Source: Algimonas ampicilliniresistens (lineage in GTDB: Bacteria > Pseudomonadota > Alphaproteobacteria > Caulobacterales > Maricaulaceae). From it: DNA of 64,000 bases. Below the pieces are notes generated by a model that did no database searches, was not told the DNA's origin, and saw only the letters and a program-made list of their open reading frames with translations. This document shows positions 52,933 through 62,564 of the stretch, piece by piece. The stretch covers positions 1,116,001 to 1,180,000 of the forward strand of contig NZ_BSNK01000002.1 of assembly GCF_030159955.1 (NCBI RefSeq). Reading direction: 5' to 3'. Both the position numbers and the translations under genes were made by a program. Each line of letters begins with the position of its first letter. The first letter of the stretch is position 1.

Positions 52933-55871
52933 GAGTCGCCATCCTTCTTATCAGAGGGCTTACCCTGAAGTGCGGCAAGGGCCGCAAACGGTGAGTTTTC
53001 GATGGATTTGCGCGGCCGCGGGGCTTTGCCAGCGGAATAACCGCTACCTTGACGCGGCGGCTTTGAACTACGGCCTTTGGAATCCCGTCGCCCCTTACCT
53101 TTATTTTGGCCACCGCTGGCGCGGTCGCCGCGCGCTGGCCGGGACTGACGGGCTGGCAGTGTCCAATATTCTAAGCTGGGAACATCGCGAGACGTACCGT
53201 CTTCCAACTGTTCGCGGGGAACATGGACGGTAAGGGCTGGACGCGTTCGGTCGCGCTTTTGTGGTTTGGGCGGTTCAGCGGTCAGAACCGGGTTGGCTTC
53301 AGGGGCCTTAGACTGAGCGGCATCAGGCGTGTCAGTTCCCGCCTCTGAAGTTGAATCAGCTGGGGATTCAGTTGGCCTTTCCATCGGCTCAGAGGCATCT
53401 GCCACGGGAGCAGCGGGTTTTTCTAATGGCGCATCGACTGTCGCAGACTGGAATCCGAGCGCGCTCAGCACGCCCTGCGTTTCTTCCAGCGACGCGCCTA
53501 GCAGCGCCAACATTTCTGACATGATTTGAAAGGTCGGGCGTTTGGGTTTTTCAAGAGCGACTTTTTCGAACTGTCCCTGTGCGTCACGGATCTGCGTTGC
53601 CAGACGATTGAGAATGTCAAAGCGTACAATGCGCGGACCGACGGCTTTATAGCCTGCCAAAGCGAGCGCCCCAGTGCCGAAGTTATCTGACTTCATATCC
53701 CCATCATTGGGAATTGAGGTCACCCCCGCAAAAGGAATAAAGGGTTTGCGGTCGCCGCCAGCGCCATAGGCGATGAGAAGTGAGAGCAGCCGGGCTGGCT
53801 TTGGCTTGGTGAGTTCTGGCATATAAACATTATACTGCCCGAACTGGACGCCGACGCTGCGCAGATCCCGCCGTTCTTCTGGCGACACATCACGCACGGC
53901 TTTGCCGTGCTGACGTCGGTCCAATGATCCGTGATTTTCGAGCAGAAGAAACGCAAAGCCCTTGGATCCAGCCAACACGTCCGGCTTGTCCTGAAGTTCT
54001 TTCAGTTTTTTCAAAGGCGTAAGATGGGTCGCCACCTCGGCGCGCAAATATTCACGCATCCGGTCTTCGGCCAGTTGCCGCAAGGTTGGATTACCGAGCT
54101 CGCCGCCGATCACTTCGACATCTGGTGAGAAGACGGATCCTGACTTGGCGATACGGCCAACTGCCATGCCGCCCCACAGAATTTGCCCTGTATCTGACAG
54201 TGTGAAAATCGCGTGCTGGCCAGAGGATAGTGAAGTCAGGCGGCGATCGACTTCAGGCGTGACGGCTTTAACCGCAGCCGCTTCTAGCGCCTTGGCTTCC
54301 AAGTCCGACGCTTCGGCGTCGCGCGTGAAATTCAGCCCGTCGAGCTGGCCAATATGATGACCGTCGACAAAAACTGATCCGTCATCTTTGATGGACGCGT
54401 CCATGAGGGCTCCTGATCCGATTCCCTTGAGCAGCTTAGATGTCCGGTGATCGACGAAACGGGCGATGAGGCCTTCATGGAGCGCATCAGACAATCGGTC
54501 TTCGACCGCACGTGCCTCCTGCGCCCAATGCTCGGGATCGGGCATCCAGCTAGATTTAGCTGCGCAATACGTCCAAGTTCGGATGTTCGCAAGCCGTGCG
54601 GACAAGGCATCGACATCGCCGTTAATATCGTCGCACCGGGCGATCTTCCGCGCCATGAAATCATTGGACAGGCGTCCGCCGCCCATAACCAGTGTTCGAT
54701 AGATATCTTGTAACAGTCGAACATGGGCGTCGATGGTCAGGTTTCGGAAATCCGGCACTTGGCAAACGTCCCAGAGTTGCTTCACTTGGGCGGGCACGCG
54801 CACCCCATTCGCGATTTCTGGGATGGCCATCAGGCGCTCCAGTGACAGCTCGTCTCCTGCCCCCTTGATTCGACGTAGGCGCTTGGTCGGGCGCGGGGCA
54901 TGCAAAGTTTCGACCAATGTGGTCAGAGACGAAAAATCGAGGTCTGAATTACGCCATTCCGCGTAATTCAGCATCTCGAACTCGTGGCGCGTGATGCGTT
55001 CGACGAGCCCGTCATCCATCGGGGGGCAGTCGCCCGTCGTGCCAAATGTACCATGTTCACGAAAGCGGCCCGCTCGCCCAGCAATTTGCCCTGCTTCCAT
55101 AGGCGTAAGGTAACGCCGCCGACGGCCATCATATTTTGACAGGCCAGCGAAGGCGACATGGTTGGTATCAAGATTAAGCCCCATGCCCACGGCATCGGTT
55201 GCAACAAGGAAATCGACGTCACCGCTCTGGAACAGCTCCGCTTGGGCGTTGCGCGTGCGCGGGCTCAGACCCCCCATGACGACGGCGGCACCGCCCCGAA
55301 AGCGACGAATAGCTTCGGCCAGCGCGTAAACCTCCTTAGCCGAGAAGGCGACGATGACAGAGCGTTTGGGCAAGCGATTAAGTTTGGTTGCACCAGCATA
55401 GGTGAGTTCTGAGAAGCGTTCTCGCCTGTCAAACTGAATGTCCGGGACTAAGGTCCGCAATACGTCCCGCGCGGTTTCTGCGCCCAGAAACAATGTTTCT
55501 TCATAACCACGGGCGTTCAAAACACGATCGGTAAAAATGTGACCGCGTTCGTGGTTGGCAATCAGTTGAACCTCATCGACCGCGAGGAAAGCGAACCGAC
55601 GTCCATGTTTGCCTGTATTGGGTGGCATCGCCTCAACGGTGCAGACGAAGTAGCGCGCATGTGGCGGGATAATTTTTTCTTCGCCAGTGACCAGCGCTAC
55701 CTGATTGGCCCCAATCCTCGCCACGATACGGTCATAGACTTCGCGAGCGAGCAAACGCAGCGGCAGGCCGATGACGCCCGAGCTTCGCCCGAGCATCCGC
55801 TCCACCGCATAATGGGTTTTACCGGTATTGGTCGGGCCCAGAACGGCCTTAAGAATCGGCTCGAACGCCAT
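52929..55871 (-). CDS. SUV3-like superfamily 2 helicase
   Basis: 980 residues. MAFEPILKAVLGPTNTGKTH starts the protein with Walker A (GPTNTGKT); LAVDEVQLI is motif II, and VATDAVGMGLNLD and QIAGRAGRF are motifs V and VI, as in mitochondrial SUV3 RNA helicases. A long C-terminal part holds a Pro/Ala/Glu-rich acidic region and a basic Arg/Lys/Gly tail. Likely RNA unwinding in decay. ATG at 55871 is used; the extra 20 upstream residues are not family-like. The S4 gene is coupled at the 3' end. Confidence 0.9.
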   Translation of the reverse strand: MAFEPILKAVLGPTNTGKTHYAVERMLGRSSGVIGLPLRLLAREVYDRIVARIGANQVALVTGEEKIIPPHARYFVCTVEAMPPNTGKHGRRFAFLAVDEVQLIANHERGHIFTDRVLNARGYEETLFLGAETARDVLRTLVPDIQFDRRERFSELTYAGATKLNRLPKRSVIVAFSAKEVYALAEAIRRFRGGAAVVMGGLSPRTRNAQAELFQSGDVDFLVATDAVGMGLNLDTNHVAFAGLSKYDGRRRRYLTPMEAGQIAGRAGRFREHGTFGTTGDCPPMDDGLVERITRHEFEMLNYAEWRNSDLDFSSLTTLVETLHAPRPTKRLRRIKGAGDELSLERLMAIPEIANGVRVPAQVKQLWDVCQVPDFRNLTIDAHVRLLQDIYRTLVMGGGRLSNDFMARKIARCDDINGDVDALSARLANIRTWTYCAAKSSWMPDPEHWAQEARAVEDRLSDALHEGLIARFVDHRTSKLLKGIGSGALMDASIKDDGSVFVDGHHIGQLDGLNFTRDAEASDLEAKALEAAAVKAVTPEVDRRLTSLSSGQHAIFTLSDTGQILWGGMAVGRIAKSGSVFSPDVEVIGGELGNPTLRQLAEDRMREYLRAEVATHLTPLKKLKELQDKPDVLAGSKGFAFLLLENHGSLDRRQHGKAVRDVSPEERRDLRSVGVQFGQYNVYMPELTKPKPARLLSLLIAYGAGGDRKPFIPFAGVTSIPNDGDMKSDNFGTGALALAGYKAVGPRIVRFDILNRLATQIRDAQGQFEKVALEKPKRPTFQIMSEMLALLGASLEETQGVLSALGFQSATVDAPLEKPAAPVADASEPMERPTESPADSTSEAGTDTPDAAQSKAPEANPVLTAEPPKPQKRDRTRPALTVHVPREQLEDGTSRDVPSLEYWTLPARQSRPARGDRASGGQNKGKGRRDSKGRSSKPPRQGSGYSAGKAPRPRKSIENSPFAALAALQGKPSDKKDGDS

Positions 55872-55957
55872 GGTGACCACATTGGGGGCCACGCTGACAA
55901 AGGCAAGGCAGCGCATGCACGCTTTGCTCATAGGTTGTGAGGCAGTATCGTAGTGAA

Positions 55958-56794
55958 ATGCGAGCGTTCCTAATTGTCCTGAATGTGTTGATCTTGGTTG
56001 CTCTCGGTTTGGCCGCTATTCTGTTCGTGCGCGGTGTTCATATTGACGAAAATGTCGTCTTCTTACCGGTCCAGCGTCCTGACAGAGTAGAGCTGGCTAT
56101 CCGGGGTGAAGGGACGCTTGGCGATCATGTTCAGCATAAGCGGGCCTTATTGGGCAACGAAACAATCGCGATCACAACGGTTGGTCCGGATGTTGGGCCC
56201 CTCATTGTGTCCTGCTTCGGCAATGCATCGGACCGATATGCGCATGGGGTTGACTATGCGAATAAGATTGCGCCGTTTGGGCAAGTGCTGGTCTGGGATT
56301 ATCCAGGCTATGGCGACAGTAGTGGCGCGGCTGGGGTCGTGGCCATCGAAGACGTTGCCGACGAATTTGTCGCTCTCGTTGAAGACCGGGCAGCGGGTCG
56401 CCCTATTATCTATTGGGGGCATTCGCTGGGCGGCTTCGTTTGCTCAAACCTGGCGGGACGCGCCACACAGGTCGATGCGGTCATTCTAGAGACGACGGCA
56501 CAGAGCATTCGGTCCGTTGCGAAAGCTTGGACCCCAATGGGCATTCCGATTCGCGTTACCTTTAACGAAGATCTGCTTCGCTTTGACATACCGGACGCCT
56601 TAGCAAATCTCGACAGGCCGATCTTAATCATCGGGGCGGGGCGGGACCGGGTTTTGCCGGTCGAACTGGCCCGTGAACTGGCCGAAGCCATGCCACAGGC
56701 GACCTATCTGGAATTGCCACAAGCCACACACTTCTCCGCAGGTTTTGATCCTAAGGCACAAGCGGCTGTAGCCAAACTCTTGGCGCGTCCTTAG
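55958..56794 (+). CDS. Alpha/beta-hydrolase with N-terminal membrane anchor
   Basis: 278 residues. Residues about 4-26 are a membrane helix or uncleaved signal. The hydrolase fold includes WDYPGYGDSSG, the nucleophile in YWGHSLGGFV, the acid in GAGRDRVLP and the His in ATHFSAG. It resembles the serine-peptidase-like BEM46/ABHD13 group. The substrate is unknown. The start could also be GTG at 55937. Divergent from the helicase and overlapping the convergent DUF3108 gene by four bases. Confidence 0.82.
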   Translation: MRAFLIVLNVLILVALGLAAILFVRGVHIDENVVFLPVQRPDRVELAIRGEGTLGDHVQHKRALLGNETIAITTVGPDVGPLIVSCFGNASDRYAHGVDYANKIAPFGQVLVWDYPGYGDSSGAAGVVAIEDVADEFVALVEDRAAGRPIIYWGHSLGGFVCSNLAGRATQVDAVILETTAQSIRSVAKAWTPMGIPIRVTFNEDLLRFDIPDALANLDRPILIIGAGRDRVLPVELARELAEAMPQATYLELPQATHFSAGFDPKAQAAVAKLLARP

Positions 56795-57714
56795 CTCTCA
56801 TCCATGATGATCTCGCCGTCTGGCGTCACTAACATCAGGCCCGTCATCTTGATAATGGCCTTAAAGCTACTGATGCGGTAGGCAAATCGGACGGGTACAT
56901 GCATGTCCACTTCCGGATAATATTGGAAGTAAACGTCAATCGGCGTGCCTGCCTCTTCCGCATCCGGAAGGTCTTCGGGGTCGAAGCCTGAGACGGGCTC
57001 ATAATAGGCGTAGCAATGGATGGCCTGCTGCTTGTCGCCGAGAAATTTGACGCGGTTCTCTCCGACGGGAGCAAGGCGTAGATTATAGTGCTGTTTTGAA
57101 TCGAAAATGGGCACGCTGCCACGGCACAGGTCGTCGGCGTCAGTGCGACCCCGTCGCGTCATATGCAGCAAGGCCGTCACCGTATCATAAGCTTCGAATC
57201 GCTGTTTAGGCGTTGCGGGCGGTAGGCCCTGGCTCCCGAGTCGCGGCACAATGTTCACATCGATTTTGCGGCTGGCATTGTCATAATTCATCTCAACACG
57301 GCGATTCTTTTTGTCCGTATTTTGCTGAACATGGAAGTCGGGCCGCAAAGCCCCATCAGCAGAAACGGATCCCCGCGATACGGCCCAGATATCCAGCTTT
57401 TTGACCAAGGCGCCCAGACCTGATGTCTTCATGTCCGTATAGGCGGCATAGTCCGTGTCGGTTTCATAGCCCAGATAGGAGGCTTTGATCAGGCGAATCC
57501 CAAAGACATAACCTTTCAATGTGAAGGCGAATTGGGTCGAGCCTTCAGGGGCTGCAGGGACGATATAGCGAGCTTCACCAAGATTTTGCTCATTTAGCAC
57601 GGGCATGTGCCGGCCTTCTTGAATCAGATCGACACGTGCATTGCCTGCGGTGCTCTGGCCGAGTGCGGGCATGGCTGCGGTTAAGGCTAAAGTCGTAAAA
57701 AGTAGCTTTTTCAT
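56791..57714 (-). CDS. DUF3108 exported protein
   Basis: 307 residues. A signal peptide ends ALGQ. The DUF3108 domain is seen in FAFTLKGYVFGIRLIKASYLG, SRGSVSADGALRPDFHVQQN, RRVEMNYDNASRKI and FEAYDTVTALLHMTRRG. The family is periplasmic and of unknown function, probably a beta-rich fold. Single gene. Confidence 0.82.
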   Translation of the reverse strand: MKKLLFTTLALTAAMPALGQSTAGNARVDLIQEGRHMPVLNEQNLGEARYIVPAAPEGSTQFAFTLKGYVFGIRLIKASYLGYETDTDYAAYTDMKTSGLGALVKKLDIWAVSRGSVSADGALRPDFHVQQNTDKKNRRVEMNYDNASRKIDVNIVPRLGSQGLPPATPKQRFEAYDTVTALLHMTRRGRTDADDLCRGSVPIFDSKQHYNLRLAPVGENRVKFLGDKQQAIHCYAYYEPVSGFDPEDLPDAEEAGTPIDVYFQYYPEVDMHVPVRFAYRISSFKAIIKMTGLMLVTPDGEIIMDES

Positions 57715-57871
57715 AAGGACGCTTTACGCTGACTTGTCTAACGCGCCCATGAACAACAGACCGATCTGAATTAAGCTTTGGTCAGGTCGCAGCGTTATGT
57801 GAGAGTTATCAGGAAGAATGCGGGTCGGACTTGACCCGGACCGCCATGGAGCCTAATGGCCGCGCCTGATC

Positions 57872-57894
57872 GCCCGCACCTGCGGGCCTTTTTC
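57872..57894 (+). terminator. Rho-independent terminator in the rpmB leader
   Basis: GCCCGCA and TGCGGGC pair exactly around CC, followed by CTTTTTCT. It ends 36 bases before the rpmB start on the same strand, with no gene in front of it on that strand since the hydrolase ending at 56794. It could be an attenuator of rpmB or end a short upstream RNA; a GGGTC/GACCC hairpin lies near 57822-57837. Confidence 0.75.
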
Positions 57895-57930
57895 TATTCA
57901 AAACGCCACGAACTTTTTGAGGCAAGCAAC

Positions 57931-58233
57931 ATGTCCCGCACCTGCGACCTTTTGGGCACTGGCCCGATGAGCGGCCACAATGTGTCCCACTCTAATATCA
58001 AATCTAAACGCCGGTTCGAAGTGAACCTGTGTAACGTCACACTTCGTTCCGATGCTCTTGGTCAAGACTATCGGATGCGTATTGCTGCGAAAACACTGCG
58101 CACTGTCGATTTTAAAGGCGGCCTCGACGGCTTCTTGATGGGCACGAAGAATCACAAGCTGACTGACAAAGCGCGGACGATGAAAAAAGCCGTTGCGGCC
58201 AGCATCGAAGCGACCAGCGCACCTGCTGAGTAA
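57931..58233 (+). CDS. rpmB: 50S ribosomal protein L28
   Basis: 100 residues. MSRTCDLLGTGPMSGHNVSHSNIKSKRRF is the standard L28 start with the two-residue shift seen in alphaproteobacteria, and the tail LRTVDFKGGLDGFL is conserved. It is part of the large ribosomal subunit. The ATG at 57931 has GAGG nine bases upstream; the open frame from 57856 runs through the leader terminator and is rejected. Confidence 0.95.
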   Translation: MSRTCDLLGTGPMSGHNVSHSNIKSKRRFEVNLCNVTLRSDALGQDYRMRIAAKTLRTVDFKGGLDGFLMGTKNHKLTDKARTMKKAVAASIEATSAPAE

Positions 58234-58258
58234 TTAGCCGACAAAATTTATGTGATTG

Positions 58259-58281
58259 ACCCGCCGCGAGGTGGGTTTTTC
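58259..58281 (+). terminator. Rho-independent terminator of rpmB
   Basis: ACCCGCC and GGTGGGT pair (one G-T) around GCGA, followed by TTTTCTTT, 25 bases after the rpmB stop. Confidence 0.82.
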
Positions 58282-58336
58282 TTTGCCGAATTGACAGTCA
58301 ATGCGCCAGATGTCCCGCCGCAACGATGCTCAGGGT

Positions 58337-59116
58337 TTAACGGTCTTGCTGCCCATCATCGATCTTGATGACGGTGCCAGTCACCGCATGGCTCGCCGGG
58401 TCGACGAGGTAAAGAAGTGTGCTGTCGAGCCAGTCTGGTGTTGGCACGCGTCCACGTTTTGTATGCGCGGCAAAATCTTCGGCTTGATCTCCGGCCTGCA
58501 TCCGCTGCGCCATACCATCCGTCATCTCGGACTTTACGAGACCTGGCGCGATGGCGTTCACATTGACGTAGAAGCGCGCCCATTCAACCGCCAGCGTTTC
58601 TGTCATCCGTGCAATCGCGCTCTTGCTGGTTGAATAGAGCGCCGCCCCATTACCATCGTAATTATAGGCGGCGATGGAAGCGATATTGACAATGCGGCCT
58701 GGTTGTTTCGCCTTAATAAGCCGTTTTGCGACTTCGCGGGCGAGCAAGAACGGGCCAGTCAGGTTGACGGCAATTAGCCGCTCCATGAAGCCTATATCCA
58801 TCTTGGTCGCCAACTGACCGTCAGCAATCCCCGCATTATTGATTAGGATTGTCGGTAGGCCGAGATGATCTTCCACCGTCGCGGCTAGGGCTTCAACCTG
58901 CGCCATATCTGACATATCGGTCGGGATACTGAGCGCCGTGCCGCCATCTGCTGTGATTTCTTCTGCCAGCGCCTGTAGGCGCTCGACCCGACGGCCAGCG
59001 AGCGCAACTTTGGCACCCTGTGCGGCGAGCACTTTGGCGAAGCGCCAACCGAGGCCGGAGGTTGCGCCAGTCACGATGGCGACGTCGTTGGAGAGGTCCA
59101 TTTTGGATTCGATCAT
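58337..59116 (-). CDS. SDR family oxidoreductase
   Basis: 259 residues. Cofactor-binding TGATSGLGWRFA, INNAG, the Ser in NIASIAAY and the catalytic YSTSK make a classical SDR. GRR in the second strand suggests NADP preference. The C-terminal LLYLVDPASHAVTGTVIKIDDG is family-typical. The N-terminus could be at 59116 or 59101. Substrate unknown. It runs in the same direction as the cluster at 59203-64000 but is separated from it by 86 bases. Confidence 0.87.
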   Translation of the reverse strand: MIESKMDLSNDVAIVTGATSGLGWRFAKVLAAQGAKVALAGRRVERLQALAEEITADGGTALSIPTDMSDMAQVEALAATVEDHLGLPTILINNAGIADGQLATKMDIGFMERLIAVNLTGPFLLAREVAKRLIKAKQPGRIVNIASIAAYNYDGNGAALYSTSKSAIARMTETLAVEWARFYVNVNAIAPGLVKSEMTDGMAQRMQAGDQAEDFAAHTKRGRVPTPDWLDSTLLYLVDPASHAVTGTVIKIDDGQQDR

Positions 59117-59202
59117 GTTTAAGCTCTGTAACGGATATGGAGCTTACCTAACGCGGCTTGCCGCCATGCGCCAAGCCGGTGCGGCTAAGATCAGTATGTG
59201 GG

Positions 59203-60132
59203 TCAGTCGTCCGGTTTATTGCCGAGATAGTCTGACGCGCTGCGCTCTGTGCCACGTGCGGGCTGTTCTTCCTTGGCGCGGCGGATGCGTTCGAGCGGGC
59301 TCAACGGTTCTTCGGCGCGCGTTGCGGCAGGCCATGCTTCGGCAGCGGCTTGCGCACCGGAATTGTCTCCGTCTGCGCCAGAATCGCCGCCATCTTGTCC
59401 ATCAATCTGGTTTTGAGCATCACTCTGACCGTCACCCTGATTTTGACCTTGGTTTTCGCTTTCGGATTGAGCGTCACCTTGTCCAGATTGACCTTGTGAT
59501 GCGTCAGCTTGGGATTCGCCCTGAGCTTCACTAGAGCCATCACTGGCACCGTCCTTTTGACCCTCCGACGCGCTCCCACTCCCACCAGACTGCCCATTCT
59601 TAATGGAGTCCATGATTTCTTGCAGAGTTTTGGTCGAACCGCCCCGCGATCCTTTTTCGGCTGTTGCGCCGTTCTCACCAACCACAGCAACCTTGTTCGG
59701 CCCGCCTTCGGCTTTTGCCGTGCCGCCGTCGCCTTTCATGTCGGTGACAATTGTATCCCAAGCTTCCTGTTCGTCCCGCATCAGCTGCTCATCGCTCTGA
59801 GCCGCATCGGAGGGGTTATATTCAACATCGGAAATGTCGCCATCATCACTCTCGGCGATCGCCTTGGCGCGTTCCCGCATCACGTGGCGGCGCGACTCGG
59901 ACGGCAGACGCTCAACCGGGCTGACGGGTTTATAGTCCACCATCGGTGCCCCAGACCCCGTCGAGTTCGGATTGGTCTTGCGGTAAATGTCGGAACTCCC
60001 GCTTTTTTTTCGGGATTTGCGCCAATCCTCCTCGGACTGGTCCGTTTGATCCGTGTCCTGCGCATAGGTGGGTAGGGCGACACTCATTGCCGCGCTAACG
60101 GCTAAACTCGCTATAAGGGTTCGCATTATCAT
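59203..60132 (-). CDS. Secreted low-complexity protein downstream of the VWA/MotA/SUMF genes
   Basis: 309 residues. MIMRTLIASLAVSAAMSVALPTYAQ is too long to be anything but a signal peptide ending TYAQ. After a basic patch and two conserved-looking segments (SPVERLPSESRRHVMRERAK and LMRDEQEAWDTIV), residues about 170-270 are a Gly/Ser/Gln/Asp/Glu-rich disordered region. The end SPLERIRRAKEEQPARG echoes the earlier SPVERLPSESRR, suggesting an internal repeat. No family recognised. It is 53 bases after the SUMF gene and probably the last gene of that operon. Confidence 0.68.
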   Translation of the reverse strand: MIMRTLIASLAVSAAMSVALPTYAQDTDQTDQSEEDWRKSRKKSGSSDIYRKTNPNSTGSGAPMVDYKPVSPVERLPSESRRHVMRERAKAIAESDDGDISDVEYNPSDAAQSDEQLMRDEQEAWDTIVTDMKGDGGTAKAEGGPNKVAVVGENGATAEKGSRGGSTKTLQEIMDSIKNGQSGGSGSASEGQKDGASDGSSEAQGESQADASQGQSGQGDAQSESENQGQNQGDGQSDAQNQIDGQDGGDSGADGDNSGAQAAAEAWPAATRAEEPLSPLERIRRAKEEQPARGTERSASDYLGNKPDD

Positions 60133-60185
60133 GGCATCCCCATAACAGATTTCATCTGAGTGCGGCATGAACGGTCAGATTGCTG

Positions 60186-61736
60186 TTATCCCGCAATTTT
60201 TCGGATGACCCGGAAGCCCGTAAAGTCGTTCCGGTCACCGCGGCGGAGCATCATGCGCGCTGAATAGCGCAAATCGTCCGGGCCAGAGAACCAAGACCCA
60301 CCGCGCACAGCCCGCTGCCCGCAGGATCCGCGTGCATCGGCGCTACCGTCTACCGGCGCGTCGCGCAGATTGAGGGTGTTGCAGTCCAGTGTCCATTCCG
60401 CGACATTGCCGACCATATCGCGCAGCTTGAAGGCGTTGGCCGATAGAGTGCCGACGGGTAGGGTACGTCCGACGCCCGGATCGGTGCAATCGGCATTGGC
60501 CCAAGCGACAGGCGTTTCCTTAGATGCGCCATTGGCGAAGGCGCAAAGCGCACTCAATGATCCACCGGGGTAGAGGTCGTTTGCGCCCGCGCGCGCCGCA
60601 TATTCCCACTGGGCTTCGGTCGGCAGGCTGTAGGTGTGGCCCGTGGAGGAGGACAGCCAAGATGCGTAGGCTTGGGCATCCGCGAAGGACACGTTGATGA
60701 CCGGGCGTGTGCCACGTCCCCAGCCTTTATCGTCGGGCCGCGTTGAGCAACCGCCTGCAGCGATACACGCATCATATTCGGCGAATGTCACTTCCCGGAC
60801 GCCTATTGCGAAGGGTGTTCCAATCGTCACGGGCCGCGCTGGTTTCTCATTGGCGCGCGCAGTCTCGTCCGTGTCCAGCGCCCCGAGCGTGTCATTGCCG
60901 CTGGGCAGGACCGTCATGGAGGGGCAGGCGTCGCAATCGGAGAATATCTTACCGACAGAGGGTCGTAATTGCTCAATGGCGGCCATCGCTTGAGCTACAA
61001 AGGCCCCTTGCGGAAAGCTCGTCAGATATTGCTGATAGGCATCGGCCTGATTGGCCGCTTTCGCGGCGTTCCACGCGGCGGTGTCAGCAGTGGAGGCTCG
61101 CATGGTGGCGATCCGACTGCGGGCCTCACCGGCATTGACCCCCGTTGGGTGCTGGTCAAGATAGGTTTGGTAGCTTGCGACGGTGTTGTCGCGCGCAGCC
61201 TGCGTCCAATCGGCTCTTTCGCGCGCGGCACGTTCCGCCGCGTCTCGTTCGGCAGCGTCTATCGCCGCTTTCATCTCGGCAACGCGTTCGCGCGCCTTGT
61301 CAGCGTGAAGCCCGTCTTCCCAGTCAGTGAGGTAATCTTCATAGCCCGCAATCGTGTTGCGCTGTTCAGCTGTGGCCCACGCCCGGTTGTCATAGATGTC
61401 GATTTGTTCCTGCGCCTTGGCAGCAAAGCGTCCCTCTGGAAATTCGGCTAGATATTCGCGGTAGCCGTCCAACGTATCCTTTTCGAGCGCTAGCACCCAA
61501 GCGGCCTCATCGGCGCCCATTGGCGGTGCTTCGCTCGGCGTCTCAGCCGGAAGGTCGATCCGCGCTTGATCGGGAATCTTGTCAGTCACAACCACTTGTG
61601 ACGCCAGCCAGATCCCGCCAGCCGCGACAGCCCCGAGCAATAACATATAGACAAAATAACGACCCCATGGGGCGCGTTCTTCCCGCACGTTGAAATTGTC
61701 GTTGGGCGGCTGCCAGTCTGTATTTTTGTCCGACAT
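60186..61736 (-). CDS. Membrane-anchored repeat protein with SUMF/FGE-fold domain
   Basis: 516 residues. One membrane helix at about 28-50 with the rest outside. Residues about 75-270 hold four or five repeats of the type W..A...NT...Y..YL...P.G...A, a TPR-like array. DCDACPSMTVLPSG begins a sulfatase-modifying-factor fold with EVTFAEYDACI, VNVSFADAQAYASWLS, LPTEAQWEYAARAG, DMVGNVAEW and VRGGSWFSG. True formylglycine enzymes have two Cys after RGGSF; here none is present, so it is probably a binding domain. The start overlaps the MotA-like stop as TAATG. Confidence 0.85.
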   Translation of the reverse strand: MSDKNTDWQPPNDNFNVREERAPWGRYFVYMLLLGAVAAGGIWLASQVVVTDKIPDQARIDLPAETPSEAPPMGADEAAWVLALEKDTLDGYREYLAEFPEGRFAAKAQEQIDIYDNRAWATAEQRNTIAGYEDYLTDWEDGLHADKARERVAEMKAAIDAAERDAAERAARERADWTQAARDNTVASYQTYLDQHPTGVNAGEARSRIATMRASTADTAAWNAAKAANQADAYQQYLTSFPQGAFVAQAMAAIEQLRPSVGKIFSDCDACPSMTVLPSGNDTLGALDTDETARANEKPARPVTIGTPFAIGVREVTFAEYDACIAAGGCSTRPDDKGWGRGTRPVINVSFADAQAYASWLSSSTGHTYSLPTEAQWEYAARAGANDLYPGGSLSALCAFANGASKETPVAWANADCTDPGVGRTLPVGTLSANAFKLRDMVGNVAEWTLDCNTLNLRDAPVDGSADARGSCGQRAVRGGSWFSGPDDLRYSARMMLRRGDRNDFTGFRVIRKIAG

Positions 61737-62521
61737 TATTCCGACGCCTCTGCAGCCGTCGCGCGTCGTCCAAGTTTCAAGATCAGATTATCGATTGTAT
61801 ATTGACCGACGGCGTTCAGGGCGCGTTCTTCCTTTGCCTGAACCATGCTCTGGATCAGGACCAGTACGGCAGACATGATCAGGGCGAGTAGAGTCGTGGT
61901 AAAAGCGACGCCTAATCTTTGCGTAACTTGATAGAGGAAGTCTTCGGCTTCTGCATTGGCGGGAACCCCCGCATATTGCAGCGCAAACATGATGCCCATC
62001 ACCGTACCGATGAAGCCGAGCGACGGGATTAGCCATGTCAGATAGCGGAGGATCGAATAGCGCAAGTCAATCTCGTGCATGTAAAGCTCAAGCGACGCGT
62101 TCATCACGCCGAGGGCTTGATCCTCTTTCCCACTGACGCGGTATTGGTCGATCGTTCGGGCGATTAGGCGAGGCAGAAATGCATTCCGGGCGAATTTACG
62201 GCTCGCAATACTGTCGCGAATTTTGCCGAGCACGTCCATATCGAGCCGCCGTCCATCGGTTGGGAGGTAACCCCGCGCGAGCTGGCTTTCCTCATCCTTG
62301 GCTGCAGACCAGCGCAGCACGAGCTCGCCAAAGCCAATGAACAGTGCAACCCACATGATGTTTTGGATGGTGAACGGCCAGAAGCTGGCGTCGCTATCGA
62401 GCAGGATTTCCTGCAGCTGCGGCCCAGTTGTGAAGCGGATAATGCCGATTAGTACGATCGCTGCGACAATGGCCACAATGAACACGAAGGTCCGTTTGAG
62501 AAGGGTGTCAGTCTGGTTCAT
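61736..62521 (-). CDS. MotA/TolQ/ExbB proton-channel family protein
   Basis: 261 residues with membrane segments near 11-30, 49-69, 160-184 and 205-226. The channel domain has LTWLIPSLGFIGTVMGIMFAL and RLGVAFTTTLLALIMSAVLVLIQ, the family's conserved Pro, Gly and Thr positions. Such proteins surround an ExbD/TolR/MotB partner and let ions through to do work. Its neighbours carry VWA domains with an ExbD-like anchor, so they are the likely partners. ATG at 62521 is chosen; TAATG overlap with the SUMF gene. Confidence 0.87.
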   Translation of the reverse strand: MNQTDTLLKRTFVFIVAIVAAIVLIGIIRFTTGPQLQEILLDSDASFWPFTIQNIMWVALFIGFGELVLRWSAAKDEESQLARGYLPTDGRRLDMDVLGKIRDSIASRKFARNAFLPRLIARTIDQYRVSGKEDQALGVMNASLELYMHEIDLRYSILRYLTWLIPSLGFIGTVMGIMFALQYAGVPANAEAEDFLYQVTQRLGVAFTTTLLALIMSAVLVLIQSMVQAKEERALNAVGQYTIDNLILKLGRRATAAEASE

Positions 62522-62564
62522 TGCGTCAGTCCTATTCGGCTGAGTGTATTTTGGGAATGGGGCA

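Noticed and set aside
57856..57930. Upstream extension of rpmB
   Set aside because: The extension covers a perfect terminator hairpin and does not match L28.
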